From assembly GCA_947069175.1 (NCBI GenBank), contig CAMTDV010000013.1, forward strand, positions 15,171,001 to 15,235,000: DNA of 64,000 bases, read 5' to 3'. The position numbers and the translations under genes were made by a program. This DNA is from Scalesia atractyloides (lineage: Eukaryota > Streptophyta > Magnoliopsida > Asterales > Asteraceae). The notes below the pieces were generated by a model. The model saw nothing but the letters and a program-made list of their open reading frames with translations. It ran no database searches and was not told the origin of the DNA. Shown here one piece after another: positions 22,330 through 34,794 of the stretch (position 1 is its first letter; every line of letters starts with the position of its first letter).

Positions 22330-23800
22330 TATATAAAATGGTCATTTGCGGAACTTCGTTCATTGCTCTAGTTCCCAAAAAAAGAGATCTGACGGCCTTG
22401 AATTATTACCGTCCTATTAGTCTAGTTGGGGTAGTTAATAAGGCGATGTCTAAAATCCTGGCTAACAGACTTAAGAAGGCGCTTGGTTAGGTGATCTCCG
22501 ATTCTCAATCAGCGTTCTTGAGCGGTAAATATACTCTAGATGGGCATGGGCCTTTAATGATTAATGAGATATGCTCTTGGCTTAAAAAGTGCAAAAAAGA
22601 TGGCGTTCCTCCTAAAAATTGATTTCGAGAAAGCTTATGATAATATTAGCTGGAAATTTGTAGTAGATGTGCTTCGTCAGATGGGTTTTCAGCCAAAGTG
22701 GTGTGGCTGGATGCTGGGAATTCTCTCTTTAGCTCGGGCGTCGGTCTTGGTCAATGGTTCCCCCACTTTCGAATTTAAGTGCGGTAAAGGTATGAGACAA
22801 GGGGATCCCATATCCATGTTTAAATTCATTGTTGTTATGGAAGCGTTGTCTTGCTTGATCGAAAAGGCTTATGAGGTTGGTGTTTTGGAAGGTATTCGGC
22901 TCCCAAACGAAGGTCCTAGTGTGTCACACTTGTACTACACTGAAGACGCCCTGATTTTTGGAGATTGGAACAAGGAAAATGTTATGAATATTGTTAGAAT
23001 TCTGAGGTGCTTCCACGCGTGCTCAGTTTATAAATAAACCTAGGAAAATCGAATATTTATGGCATTGGGGTTAACACTGCGGTGGTGGAGGAAATGGCAG
23101 AGGTGGTAGGTTGCAAGTCGGATTCGGTTCCATTCAAGTACCTTGGTTTGACGCTGGGGGCAAACATGAACTGTCAACAACTGGAGACTGGTCTACGAGT
23201 TTTCGAAAAATCGGCTTGCACTTTGGAAGCGTCGGTGATGTTCATCGGTGGGAGGGTGATGCTAGTTCATTCCGTCCTCAAGAGCCGTCCGAGTTATTAC
23301 TTTTCGTTATATAAGGCGCCGGCTAAGGTCATTCGAGGATTTGGAAGGTTTGATCAAAAAGTTCTTATGGCGCGGCTTGAGTGGGGTCAAGAAACCCACT
23401 GGGTGGCTTGGGATAGAGTGGCTTCGTCTAAGAAAGTTGGGGGTTTGGGTATAAGTAAGTTAAGGGATATTAATTTGCTCTTTTATGTAAGTGGGGTGGC
23501 GGTACAAGTGTGAGAAAGAGAATCTGTGGGTGAAGGTGGTTGATGCTATTCACTCAGGTGGGTTAGGGTGGTCGTTTCTCCCGGTTAGGAAATCCTTGGA
23601 GGGGTGTGGTATAGTATTGTCTCTATGATAAATAAACCATTTGTCGATAACATACCTCTTCGAAGTTTTTTCAAAGGAGTGGTGGGAAGAGGAGATAACA
23701 TCATGTTCTGGCTCGACCAGTGGTTGAAGGACATGTCGCTGAAAGAGCTACAAAATATAAAACACGATATAACACTAGCACTCTCTACAACACGTTAGGG
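22330..23800 (+). pseudogene. LINE reverse-transcriptase pseudogene, 5'-truncated
   Basis: A translation across several frames gives the reverse-transcriptase core of a plant L1-type LINE in order: NYYRPISLVG (about 22405), IDFEKAYDNISW (22620), GMRQGDPIS (22790), LYYTEDALIF at the catalytic site (22930), PFKYLGLTLGANMN (23130) and the post-RT region to RGDNIMFWLDQWLK (23690). The active-site Y-x-D-D-type box reads YTED here, so a catalytic aspartate is missing. Stops and frameshifts (for example near 22488, 22618 and 23034) confirm it is inactive. The endonuclease half is absent. Confidence 0.85.
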
Positions 23801-24574
23801 CAAGTGCACCCCTCGTTGGTGTAGTATAGTTGATAGTAAGATACTGAAGTCGTCCAAGAACACAATAGCTTTTAATACTGGAATATCGTCAACGTTTAAT
23901 CTAACTAAATTTTGAGAAATTTTTTTTAATAATTAAAATAAAGAAAGAAACTAAAATAATAATATTTTTGTATGATTTGCTATGAGAAGTTAATAATTAT
24001 CCAACTACAATTGACCTACTTGCCTACCCAACTCAGAACTTCAAAGTTAATACTTAAGAATAAACTTACATTTCAAGCATTATATATAAAACCTTTTTGC
24101 ATCTTATGTATTTATAGAGTGTAAACGAATCAAATCGTTCGTTGGCTATCCAAAATTGGTTTGTTAAAAGCTTTAATTTAACGAGGTTGTAAACGCTTTA
24201 CCACTTGGAATGACTATATCCTTCATTATTAGAGAAAATCAACTTGCCAAAAAGATATTACTTTTACTTTTTATGTGAGGGTAAATTAAAGAGAGAAATA
24301 TACTATTTCGTTTCTCGTTCTCAAGGTTTGTTTTCTAAATATCTATGAGTTGAAAACAGTATGAAATTTGATCAGCGTATACATTAGTTATCAAGCGTCT
24401 GCTAAAAAAATAAAACTATTAAAATGATAAAAATTTAAAAAAATAAATAACAGTAACCTAAAATACTTGTCTAAACTATCATTTGAGTATTGGTAAGTAC
24501 ATAAAGTTATTCGAAAATCAGTTGATAATAACATTTTGCCAAAATGAAGGCTCCAAACCTAAACCCCCATTCAC
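23801..24574. other. Upstream region of the BAG-type gene
   Basis: AT-rich sequence with no coding frame recognised. It presumably includes regulatory sequence of the gene at 24649. Confidence 0.5.
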
Positions 24575-24582
24575 TATATAAA
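24575..24582 (+). promoter_or_regulatory. TATA box of the BAG-type gene
   Basis: TATATAAA lies 66 bases before the start codon. It is followed by a pyrimidine-rich leader (TCTCTCTCTATT), as usual for plant polymerase II promoters. Confidence 0.7.
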
Positions 24583-24648
24583 CACCTCCAACTCTATTGC
24601 CCATTGTCTCTCTCTATTAGAAAGACCACCCAAAGATACTAACTAAAG

Positions 24649-25439
24649 ATGATGAAATTGAAGTCAAAGAGACTCCACAGGACTCTTTCCAAGTTTCTTG
24701 GTGGTGGCGATCACGGTAGCAACAATGATAATAAAGAGCGTGGTGGCACCATCGCTAGAGAAATCAACTGGGAATTGAGGCCTGGTGGGATGCTTGTCCA
24801 AAAGAGAGAAATGGAGGGCCAAAACATTGAAAAAGAAGGATTTATAATGGTTAAGTTGCGTCAGGTTCACGATGGCATGACATATCCATTCAATCAACAT
24901 CAACATTTGGTAAGTTGGCTTGCGAAGTAGTAACGTAGTCTTGCGTGATGCCATTCATGGCTAAATCATTCGAGTAAACAATATTTGTTGTGGAAGGTCA
25001 AAAAACGCAATGCATGCATGGATTTCCATGTTTCCTTTCGCAAACCTAAAATTACTTGCCATAAGTATTCGAAGAAACAAAGCGCTTAAAGAAACATTCT
25101 TTTTAAGCAAACGCCAAAAACTCTTTCGTTTTAACTCTATATACACAAACATTCACCACTCTTTTTTGCATGCTTGCATATTTTTATGTAATTGTTTGCT
25201 TTGAAATAGGAGAAATGAAGAAGTTATTATCAATGGTGACCGGCATGGAGCCAAAGGAGCAAAGGGTATTGTTCAAAGGGAAGGAGAGAGAGGATGTGGA
25301 ACACCTACACATGGTTGGAGTTAGAGACAAAGACAAAGTTCTAATGTTGGAAGATCCATCCATCAAGGATAGGAAACTCCATGGATTATTAGCTACCTCA
25401 AATGACAATGGAGCTTCTAATCATGCAATTAGTGTGTAA
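24649..25439 (+). CDS. Ubiquitin-like BAG-type protein, frameshifted
   Basis: Two exons: 24649-24909 (ends TTTG, then GTAAGT) and 25210-25439 (after AAATAG); the intron is 300 bp. Exon 1 has a basic start (MMKLKSKRLHRTLSKF) and the signature INWELRPGGMLVQKRE found ahead of the ubiquitin-like domain in plant BAG co-chaperone regulators 1-4. Exon 2 continues it: GEMKKLLSMVTGMEPKEQ, RVLFKGKERED, HLHMVGVRDKDKVLMLEDPS. No BAG domain follows, so it resembles the short BAG-like ubiquitin-domain proteins of Arabidopsis (At5g14360 type) rather than a full Hsp70 regulator. The frame is off by one base near GATGGCATGA (24871-24880). With one extra base there, exon 1 would end in the right phase for exon 2 and the protein would be 163 residues. 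Intact with an assembly error, or a new pseudogene. Confidence 0.85.
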
Positions 25440-26990
25440 TAACACTAATTAATAAAAAAAACAAAACCCTAATTTCAATACGGATTTACTTTTGTAGTAT
25501 TCTTAAAAAAGGACGATACTAATGTCATGTTGATGATTGATCGAAGTTGCTTTTTGGTATTCATTTGATTAATTTAAATCTATACAAGTGATGAGTTATC
25601 ATGCTATGATACTTTAATATGTTAGAGCTTACTATTAGGCATAAATATCGTTTTAGTAGTTGTAATGTCGTGAATAAATTTAACAACCTTTTTTTTTGAA
25701 AGCAAACTTTATAAAGCCACACACCCGGTTAGTAAAACACTAACTCGGACTAAAATCAATTACATAAAAAGAAGTGTGTTTTTCAACTTGTTTGTCTCAA
25801 AATAAACAGTTATTCACTAATATTAGAGTATTTGCCAAGGACCACAAGTTGGATGCTCTTTTGCATTCACTCATGAAAATAATTAATAGTTCGTGTTTAT
25901 ATTGTTTAATAAATACAATAGTTAATATTTAACAAAATAAAAAGTGCATGAATTTATAAATTAAAGGGAAATCTTGAGTACCACAAGTTGTGATTACATA
26001 AAGCCCCAATGCGCATGCTTCGTCTAAAGCCCTACAAAGGCCCACAATTCTGGATATAAATTTTTATTTATTTTAAGAAAACCATTGTTGTTAGAAATAC
26101 TAGCATACCACAACCAACACCAAGATGATACAATTATTAAATTCAAAATTTAATAACAATATATTCGTACGGTAAATATTACTCCACTCTGCATTACATC
26201 AAATAATACAAAATACTCTCCTTGCTCATGTTAAACATGTGACCTTCCCTCTACGAAACAATTATCTCTACCAATGATCTAGCACCAAGTATACAGAATA
26301 CTTTTATCAAATCAAAATTACGTCTATAGAAATGAAATATGCGACACCTAGTCGTGTATCAACCTTTCGCTCGCGTATTAGACTATATTCCCTCTATTGC
26401 AAACATAAACACACCATCTATAAAGTTTAATAATTTTGCATCATCTTATCTTTCCAATGATATTATAATCAATACATGAGTAAAAGGTTAATACATGGCT
26501 AGACGTCGTGTACATCATGCTTATAGACGTGATTATTATGCTATGTCCTTATAAAAATTTAACATTTTCTCAATAAAATGCTTCCTTTTAAAGCAAAATT
26601 TCCTTTTAAAGCAAATTTCTTGTAAAGAATGATGGTGTCCTTTTGTACAACCTCAATTGAGAAGCAAAAGACCACATGATTTGCCTTCTAATAATCAAAC
26701 TGATTAAACAGAATATTCAGCAAATGGTTTGCCTTCTAATAATCATTTCAATTTTGATCGTGTGTATGAAAAACAAATCATATTCTAAAAATGCTTTTAT
26801 AAATAGTTTTGCAAAAACGAAAATATAAAAAAAATCATCAATATATTCAGTAAAAATACGTGAGTAAGAAGTAGAGCAAAACAGTTTTATGTGTTTATTA
26901 ACTATAATTATATTATTTTCTCTAAGATATATTAGACCACCATATAAATATAAAAAGAGACATATTTTACTTTCTCAAACATTACACACG
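25440..26990. other. Intergenic, no gene seen
   Basis: AT-rich sequence after the BAG-type gene. It includes duplicated words near 26680-26750 (GGTTTGCCTTCTAATAATCA) but no coding frame or clean transposon end. Confidence 0.5.
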
Positions 26991-26999
26991 TTATCTATG

Positions 27000-28040
27000 C
27001 AGCGATTAGAGCCATGCTACGTAAAAGAGCAAATTACAAGGTCGTAAAGATTGCGGGCTTTGGGGGTTTGGGTTGGGAGCATTGTTCGACACGTGGTGAG
27101 TGTGAGCTTCACCAATCCATCTAACAAAAAGTGGGGTGTGGAAGTGATGTGGCCAGCCCGGCGTAGGGTGACATGTGGAATTTTTTTGCATAGTTGACAT
27201 TTTATATAATAAAACAAAACTTATATTAATTTAAAAAAATTTACATAAAATCCTAAAATTTTTAAAAAAACTACTTATTAAATCCTAAAAAATTAAATAA
27301 CTACTTAATAAATCCTAAAAAAAATAAAAAATTACATAATAAATCCTAAAAAAAGAAAAAAAATTATAAACTAGGTAGATATTAAAGTGGGGAACCCATC
27401 GAAAATCCGAATTCCCGTCGTGCCTATACCCGATCGTCGTGAGTCAACTCGACTGCAGGGACACGATCGAAGCAAACTTTAAACCGATCCAACTTCAGTT
27501 TGAGCTCACGCCACTTATGTTGACACGCGTTAAGTTGTGACCCGCGTTCCCATCGTGTTTTTGGTATTGCTGAAACGCTCGTCCCCAATACGCGATTTGA
27601 CCACGTTGTAGGGCTCGTTGCGTGTCAATAATTGACGTCACTGGTGCTATCTCCTCCTCCTCGGTCCAGTGCACCATTTTCGTTTTTTGGTGTGTATTTG
27701 GTTGAAGATTTGATATTTGTGTTTGGTTGGGTTGAAGAAGATAAATGTGAAAAAAAAATAGTTTGGGATGAGCATTTATAGGTAAAAAATTGTAATTTTT
27801 TTTAAAGAATTTGATTTTAACTTACCATAACCGCCATCCCCAACGACTAGGCCAAACGGCTAGCACAAACGGTCATCTCTCCACAGCTAAATCCAAGCCA
27901 GTCACCTCACCTCTCTCCCCGCCCAAACCGGTCTTCAAAGTCACACCAGCGGAGCAATGCTGGCTCGGTGTGACTTAGCCAGCATTGTTTGACATCCCCG
28001 CCCCATAATATGCCCCACGCACCTCGTTCTAACCAACATC
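27000..28040 (-). mobile_element. PIF/Harbinger-like relic
   Basis: GC-rich ends (27050-27180 and 27830-28030) with G-rich or C-rich tracts flank an AT-rich middle. On the minus strand, 27677 to about 27425 encodes WTEEEEIAPVTSIIDTQRAL, YWGRAFQQY, NLTRVN and, after a frame change, KWRELKLKLDRFK. This wording is typical of the trihelix/SANT-like or NAM-associated ORF1 proteins of PIF/Harbinger elements. A DDE transposase is absent. An AT-rich tandem of about 35-bp units (27240-27360, CTACTTAATAAATCCTAAAA) and a hairpin (27955-27987) are inside. Exact ends are uncertain. Confidence 0.5.
27425..27677 (-). pseudogene. Harbinger ORF1-like fragment
   Basis: It starts MVHWTEEEEI and runs about 50 residues before a one-base frame change near NLTRVN; the continuing frame gives KWRELKLKLDRFKVC and ends at a stop. 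The tryptophan-spaced helical pattern fits SANT/trihelix-like DNA-binding proteins of Harbinger transposons. A host NAM-associated protein is the alternative. Confidence 0.5.
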
Positions 28041-28549
28041 AAATTTGAGCTAATTAAACTTACAAAAAAATAATAAAAGAGTCAAACCCTTAAAAACTTT
28101 GAGACAATAGAAATATTAAATTCGTCCAACGTTTTCAACATAGAACATCAACGATTTGCTTAGAATTGAATGTTAGGTGTAAACCAATGAGATCTTGCCC
28201 TTTAAGCGAGTTTAACAAAATCATTACAAAATAGGGTATCCAAGTGGATTTATGATTATTGTTTCATTTTAATCATTGTGAAGACATAACACCAACACTC
28301 ACTTAATCATAATGAAAAAAATTCATTGTTTTTAAACTTGATTCTTCGTGTAATCTAGCTCATTTAAGTTACACCCAAACTCATTAAAAACGTTATATAG
28401 ACAAGTCTAGTTGAGCATAATGTATAAAACATGTGGCCAAACTCATTTTTCAGATGAGCCACAATAAAGGCTAGAACTAGCTCTAGCTCATTTAACGAGC
28501 CAATCTTAAATATGTCACTAGTGGCTTGACGGCACAAAAAGTTGCCATT
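28041..28549. other. Intergenic, no gene seen
   Basis: AT-rich sequence with words such as CTAGCTCTAGCTCATTTAAC that look like a worn repeat. No gene is supported. Confidence 0.4.
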
Positions 28550-29251
28550 TCTTTATTTGGGACTTATGGTTTGTTGAACGTGGCTCAAATTCAGGGATGG
28601 CATGTGACTATAGATCGATTTTAGAGAAGGCTATCTAGATGGAAAGCTCACAAGATTATGATTGCCGGGTGTTATATGTAGTTATCTTTGGTCCTCTACT
28701 TCCTTGGTAACCAATCCTACATCCTTGATTTAGATATTGAGGCAAACCTCATCGAGGACGATGAGTCCAACAGAGGGGTGGACTATAACACCCTAGGCAA
28801 ATCCCACACTGATTGTGAACAAAAAAGATGTTGGGTTCATAAGGCATGCTCTACCTCAAATATCACTAATGCGTTTGGGCACACTAGTTGCGGATATTAT
28901 CAACTTAAGTGTGCTCATGTGAGTAGTAACGTGATGGGTGATTTCCTGGGAAGTCTCCACTCGGGCAACCAAAAACAAATACGTGAGCTCCTTGTAGGGA
29001 AAACAAACAATATGGGTGGTATGAGAGGTCGACGTTACAACTAATAGTCTTAGCCTTCCTTGGTTAAGGTTATTTAAGCAATTCATGGGTCACGCGAAAA
29101 CTTTTTAAGGGTTAGGTTTGTCTTGAGGAAACAGGGTATGGAAAAGCTATGTAAAATCCATTGTGAAGCTTCATGGAAAAGATATTATTTTGTAATCTGC
29201 TTTAAGGAAACGGGTTGGTGATGGGAATCAACAGAGCTTTGGCATAATTCT
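28550..29251 (+). pseudogene. LINE relic cut by an LTR
   Basis: Fragments in several frames read GWHVTIDRF, RLSRWKAHKIMIAGCYM and, near the end, VKSIVKLHGKD and VGDGNQQSFGI. These are the usual spacing and wording of the post-RT region of plant L1-type LINEs. Stops are frequent. The LINE stops at 29251, where an LTR-like sequence starts. Confidence 0.6.
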
Positions 29252-30600
29252 TGTAACACCCCAACCGACGGCGAAACGTCACAGCATCACATATGGTAGA
29301 TTGCTCAAAGACACATGGCACTAATTAAGGTTCAATAATGATATTAATTTAATATCTCATGTTTAACAACAAAACATCCAAACATAAGCAACTTGTCTAA
29401 AACAAAACATAATAATTGATTTAAAATTTAACTAAGACAAAATTTCCATGATCCTAAGTGATAGAAAGCTTGCAATCATCGTCAATTGTTACCACCTGGA
29501 AACATATATGAGCAAAACATGGATAAGCAAAAAGTTGGTGAGCAACATAGGTTTTATAGCAAAAACACATGGCAAAACTATTGTACAATTCACATGGAAT
29601 GATATAGATAACTAAGCAATTTGCACAAACAAGATATGGTCATAGGGGGCACCTTCAAACCTTGGTTGGCAACAAAATGGATAACATATTCTATGATTCC
29701 CAATGGGCTTCCATAAACTAACAAAACAAATGTACAGGAAGTGAGAATGGTGCTTCATACTTATAGCACTATAATATACTACTGGTCGGCTTGTACGAAG
29801 TTAATGAATGCACGATGTTAGTATACCAGACAATTGCACCAAAAAGCAAATAGTATCATATAAGCCATAAAGGGTTGAATTGCATAAATATTTTTAGGAA
29901 AAGTAAATGTACTATATAAATCATCCCAAAAAGAGGTAAATTGGGAACTATGTAATCACATTGGCAAGCAAAATGGACACCCGAGTTGTTTGTAATGCAG
30001 GTGCTAGGAGAATTCGACATAATTTTCCTAGATTTTTCAAATAATAAAGTTTAACGGCCATAAGTATATAAAGAAAGGAAAAAAAAGAATGTAAATAAAT
30101 CAATCAACTTAAATCTACAATCCTCGTCGTTGCAATCAAAGAGGCATAAATGTCGCCACAGTTGCAACCGAAGTTGCCAAGCAAAGTGACAAGTCACCAT
30201 TATCGCTACAATAGATATCAACCCTAAAGGATTTAGTGGAGAAGCAAGACGGAAACAACATCGAAACCCAACCATCTCTCACCTTCTTCAACGTGTGTGG
30301 GCTTTACAAACCCTAAAACAACAACTGATCTCGTCTCCTATTCAATAACGTTAGAGGACACCACCAGAGCAAAATAAGTCGGGGTTGGGTTTTAAAGATC
30401 CCCCAAAACACAAACATAAGGAAGAGAGATTAGTTAAAGAGACGATGAAATCGGCGGATGTAATGAAGAGAGAAAGTTGTGACGGTGGGTTTAAAAACCC
30501 CAAAATCACAAACGTGTCACGTGTGAGTAAGAGATGATAAATGGCAAATGGAGGAGACTCATGAAAAAAGGGTTATACATTAGGTTAAGCAACTTAACCA
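29252..30600 (+). mobile_element. Putative LTR, right end uncertain
   Basis: It begins TGTAACACCCCAACCGACGG, a start common in plant Ty3-type LTRs, directly inside a LINE relic. No coding region or second LTR follows. I could not fix the right end or a target duplication. The end given is where the next element's flank begins. Confidence 0.45.
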
Positions 30601-31395
30601 AATAGTTACAGTGCTATTCCACTCACAAATAGAAGTTCCTAAATCGAGTGTCAACTTTTCACCTATTTGGAAAATTAATCAAGTTTACACCCCCATTGTT
30701 TCCCGATTGAATCATGGTTGGGCCCTGCACCTAAATGTTATCATAATCAACCATTACCACTAACGGTCAAAGGGAAGAACTGTCATTTCACCTACTTCAC
30801 TTAGTCATATCAGTTACCCACCTTTCCTTTTATTATCTCGTTCACATTTCACACACAAAAGATTATATACTTCACTCCTCTTCTCTGGCTAAGTTCTCTG
30901 TCTACCTGACCACCTATAAATTGTCATCTTCGGTACAATAGACATCATGCCGATCAGAAAAATGATCATGAACTTAATCAGAGCCACTACAGATATAATT
31001 TTACTTCAATCATTAGGGTATAAATTATTAACCCATGTTTACACATTTTGATATAATTTTGGACCAATGTGACAATTTAGGGTTGAATCTTAGGCTCACA
31101 GACTGATTTTGAGTTATTACCGTGTAAAAGGGGAATCGGGGTTTATTGTTCAAATCGGCTTATAGGGGTTTAAAGGAACAAGGTTTAGTTGTAACATCTG
31201 TCGTAAAACGGGTTCTAAAATACACTCCATTTTGTAATCAAGTATATATTATAATCTTTCGTTTCGGATTTATGTTAATCGTTTAATAGACTTTGGTATA
31301 TTAATAATTTAAATAATAATAAAGAAAATAAAAATAATAAATAATATATATATAATAATACAAAAGGATAGTGAAAATAAAAAATTAAAAATAAT

Positions 31396-31470
31396 GTGCT
31401 GACCGTGGGACTCGAACCCGGGTCACATGGGTTTTCACACACTCAACACACCACTGCAACACCCGTACAA
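31396..31470 (-). repeat. Antisense tRNA-like unit in solo LTR
   Basis: Read on the minus strand: a TTGCAGTGGTGTGTTGAG A-box-like segment, then CCCGGGTTCGAGTCCC, a good B-box and T-arm. It corresponds to the antisense unit in the two complete LTRs. No closed acceptor stem was seen, so a working tRNA is unlikely. Confidence 0.55.
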
Positions 31471-32064
31471 CATTTGATTAAACCCATCGAAATAATCTTT
31501 TAAACCTTTCTTACTCAAGTCTCCTTCCTGAAACATCCCGCCTTGTAACATCTGCGATTTGTCCAGTAATTCATCAAAATGTTCGTTATCTACAGAATTG
31601 AATGCTGAAACCATTTCTAAACGTTCATCTAAACTCAAAACCGAGTCAACACATTCAATTTTGATGGCAATCATCACGCCATAACTGAAACTTTGACCGA
31701 AACCTTCAAAATTGAAACCCAATCCAAGCTATTGTCCTCATCTATAAATAGGAGCTCTAGAACTCAATTAGAACGCACACACACTCCCCAAAATCTCTTG
31801 CAACTCTCTGTTCATCAGAAACCTCGCCGGAATCATCTTCAATTGCCAGAATCTTCGCCGGAGAAAATCTTGCAAGTCGGAACTCTCGAAAGTGCTTCTG
31901 TTTGGTATATCAGGTCACTTAATCCTTTTCATTTCCAATCTAATATGTAGTTGTTTAAGATGTAGTTGTTAATTTAAACAATCCAGTCGGGTTAACGTTA
32001 TGTGTTTTCAAAATAAAGAAGAAGAACTGAAGTCTGTGTTTAAATGAAGTTAAAATTGGTATTT

Positions 32065-32480
32065 ACACCGGGTTAGACACACAGTCCAGTGGTCGGACTG
32101 TGTGCATACGAAGACAAGGTCCCGGGTTCGAGTTGTTCATGTACCGATTTGCCTAAATACCAAAACCACTTTTTATAAAAACCAAATTATGAAATTCAAC
32201 AATAAGTGTATAAAAGGAATAAAAATCCTATATTCAACGGGTTAGACACACAGCCCAATTGGTCGGTTGTGTGCACACACGAAGCAGAGATCGCGGGTTC
32301 GAAACCGGTTCCATATACGGTCCTTGTAATTGATCAAACCTTTTTACTTAAATAAAATTATAGTTAGAACTAGTAAGTGTTTAAATGTAATTAAAATTCA
32401 GTATATTACGGGTTAGACACGCAGCCCAGTTGGCCGGGCTGCGTGCACGCAAACGAGATGTCACGAGTTCGATCCCCACA
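32065..32480 (+). repeat. tRNA-like hairpin modules S1-S3
   Basis: Three modules about 170 bp apart each start GGGTTAGACAC. Hairpin arms: S1 CACACAGTCC/GGACTGTGTG; S2 CACACAGCC/GGTTGTGTG (one G-T pair); S3 CACGCAGCCC/GGGCTGCGTG. About 20-25 bases after each hairpin is a B-box-like motif: GGGTTCGAGTT, GGGTTCGAAACC, GAGTTCGATCC. The loops (AGTGGTC, AATTGGTC, AGTTGGCC) resemble tRNA D-loops. Confidence 0.75.
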
Positions 32481-34794
32481 CGCTGCCAAAAATTCGGCTG
32501 GTTCAATTCGAGTTAATTCAGAGGAAAACATATTTTTTTTAAATAAAACCTTTAATTATTTTCCCCAAAAATATATATTATTTTATAATCCATAAATTGT
32601 ATCAAAAGTCTAGATAACAAAAAATAATCAATTTAAATTTGTCTAACAAACAAAATGTTAATTAAAAATATTAAAGACAATCAAAAGAATATATGTTTTT
32701 ATCTAAGTTATTATGTGAATCTTTAGGTTAGCCATTTTTCGTCACTTGGTATCTCAACCACTCAATCGTGCGTAATCTTCATTGAATCGTAATCGCACCC
32801 ACTATGAGTGAATCTTACAACTCCCCCTTTTATTCACGTTTTTGGGGTTTATCATGTGTCACTTTTGTTATATCGTTATTTCAAATCTCGTGCTATTACC
32901 ATTATGTGCTCTAACGTGCTATGTGATAATGTATGTTTATTTTCATTTTGTGTTTATATTACTCATTACAGTCAATCTCTCACATTAGGCTCATTTGTTC
33001 CCCGTTACCTACGGGTGGAGCGTCGCGTAGCCTAATATACTAGATCGGATCCGTTTGATAGAACCTTAATCTCGCAGCACATCGCTTATCGTGCTCACAC
33101 GTACATTATTAGTTGATTATGTGGTTTGTGATATGGATTACATATACGTTTCTCATATTTGGCTTAATGCACCTTTTTTATTAAAATACTAAACATATCA
33201 TTTTTCTTAATGATAAAATGGGATTCACTCGCCAACTTATGTTGAACCAAAACTCTATTTTTACACATGATACAGGTGAACAGGTTTGAAGTGGGGATCG
33301 CATAGGACATGGGCCTTAGAGGAAATAAACTGTTATTTGCTAAGCTTTGTTTGGAATATTATTGTGTTTGTAGGAATGATGTTTTGATTGGAATGTTTTA
33401 TTTAAATTTGAAATAATAAATATGAAACTTTTAAAATAGTAAATGTCATGAGCTTTGATGAAAACCCAATCATGCCCCGACTACCATATCCGCTGCGGGT
33501 CAGGGTGTGACATTAGTGGTCATTGTTGTTTTAAGTATTAATGTTTACTGTTGATTAAGTTTTAATGGCCATTGTTGATTTAAGTTTTCAAGTTTCATGC
33601 TTTATGTTTGTCAATGGGGGTTAATGAACTTTGTGTGTCAGTGTATATTGTATTTGAGTGTTTGTGTATCTATGTATATGAGTGTCTAATAGGGTCAAGT
33701 GTTTATTCTTTAATATTTGTGTATATATGTGGTTGCCTATACAAGATCAAACCCTTAGGTTGTAACAATCAAAGTGTAACAATAAGGTGTTTGTTTGTGT
33801 ATATTAGGTTCAATGTGCATAGTGTTACAAATCGTGTATATCATTAGATTAGTGTGTGTTTGTGTATATCTTTAGATCAGTGTAACAAATTGTGTATATA
33901 TTGTAACAAATTAGTATAGGATCATCCTTTAGTATAACAAATTAGTGTAGGATTATTATTTATGTGTATTTCATAAACTAACATTGTAATATGTTTATCT
34001 TAATGTGCTTAATGTACATAGAGTTAATGTGTGTAAAAAGGTTGTATTGGTTAATGTACAATTTAACTTAGAAAAGTCAAACTGAAAATGTGTATGTAAA
34101 CAATGTTTTTTTTTTTGTAACAGTGAAGGTGTTTGACTTAGTAATGTTTACTGTTTTTTTTGTCGTTGAATTGAGAGTGAACTTGACCCTCACAGCCTGT
34201 AGTATCCACGCGCTGGTCATGGTTTTTTGGTCATCTAATCCTCAACCTGCAATATCCAAGCGGTGGTCAGAGGATCGACTAGCCAATTGATGTTTTATCT
34301 AGGATAAGCTAACTATAACTGTTAGAGGGTTTTTTACTATTCGATTGATGTTTTAGTAATTCAATTGATGTAATTAACTATGGTACATATTAATGGTCAA
34401 TGGTAATTTAAATTTCAGGGTTAATGTTTGTGTTTGTGTATATAATGTTCATTTGTGTATATCAAACTGCATAGTATCAGGGTTAATCAGATTCCTTGTG
34501 TGATTCATGGCTTGAATTGGCCACTTGAATTTGCAGGGTCAACCTTAATGGGTCATTTGACTTTGCAAGGTTAAACATAATATAGGTGGGAATCATTAAC
34601 CTGATTATAGATCTTAAAATGTCAGTTATTAGAAACCATTGGGTTTGAAAAGAAAGGTACAATAGTCATTTCACATTAAAAACCAAACAAAATATGATGT
34701 TATTCGGAAACTTGATTAAATTTTAAAAATATGGTGTAAAGTTGACATTGGGTGTCAACCAAAGGGTGTAAAATTACAATTTACTGTAATAGTT

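Larger units (their letters stand above)
31190..33512 (+). mobile_element. Solo LTR with three tRNA-like modules
   Basis: A 2323-bp LTR, TGTAACATC...GTGTGACA, with a perfect 5-bp duplication TTAGT (31185-31189 and 33513-33517). Its start, its end (GCGGGTCAGGGTGTGACA) and its internal order match the LTRs at 46778-49408 and 53731-56361, so it is a diverged relative. It has a TATAAATA box at 31743-31750, one antisense tRNA-like unit upstream (about 31396-31470) and three sense tRNA-like modules downstream (hairpins at 32078-32104, 32247-32273 and 32418-32445). Confidence 0.85.
30608..34787. mobile_element. DNA-transposon-like element with LTR inside
   Basis: The left end (ACAGTGCTATTCC, later GTGTCAACTTTTCACC and AATTAATCAAGTTT) and the reverse complement of the right end (ACAGTAAATTGTAA, later ATGTCAACTTTACACC and AATTTAATCAAGTTT) share the same order of words over about 90 bp. 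Perfect 7-bp repeats AATAGTT flank it (30601-30607 and 34788-34794). Without the solo LTR it is about 1.85 kb. It has no transposase. The superfamily is unclear (Mutator or hAT); the interior 33520-34600 is GTGTA-rich non-coding sequence. Confidence 0.4.
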
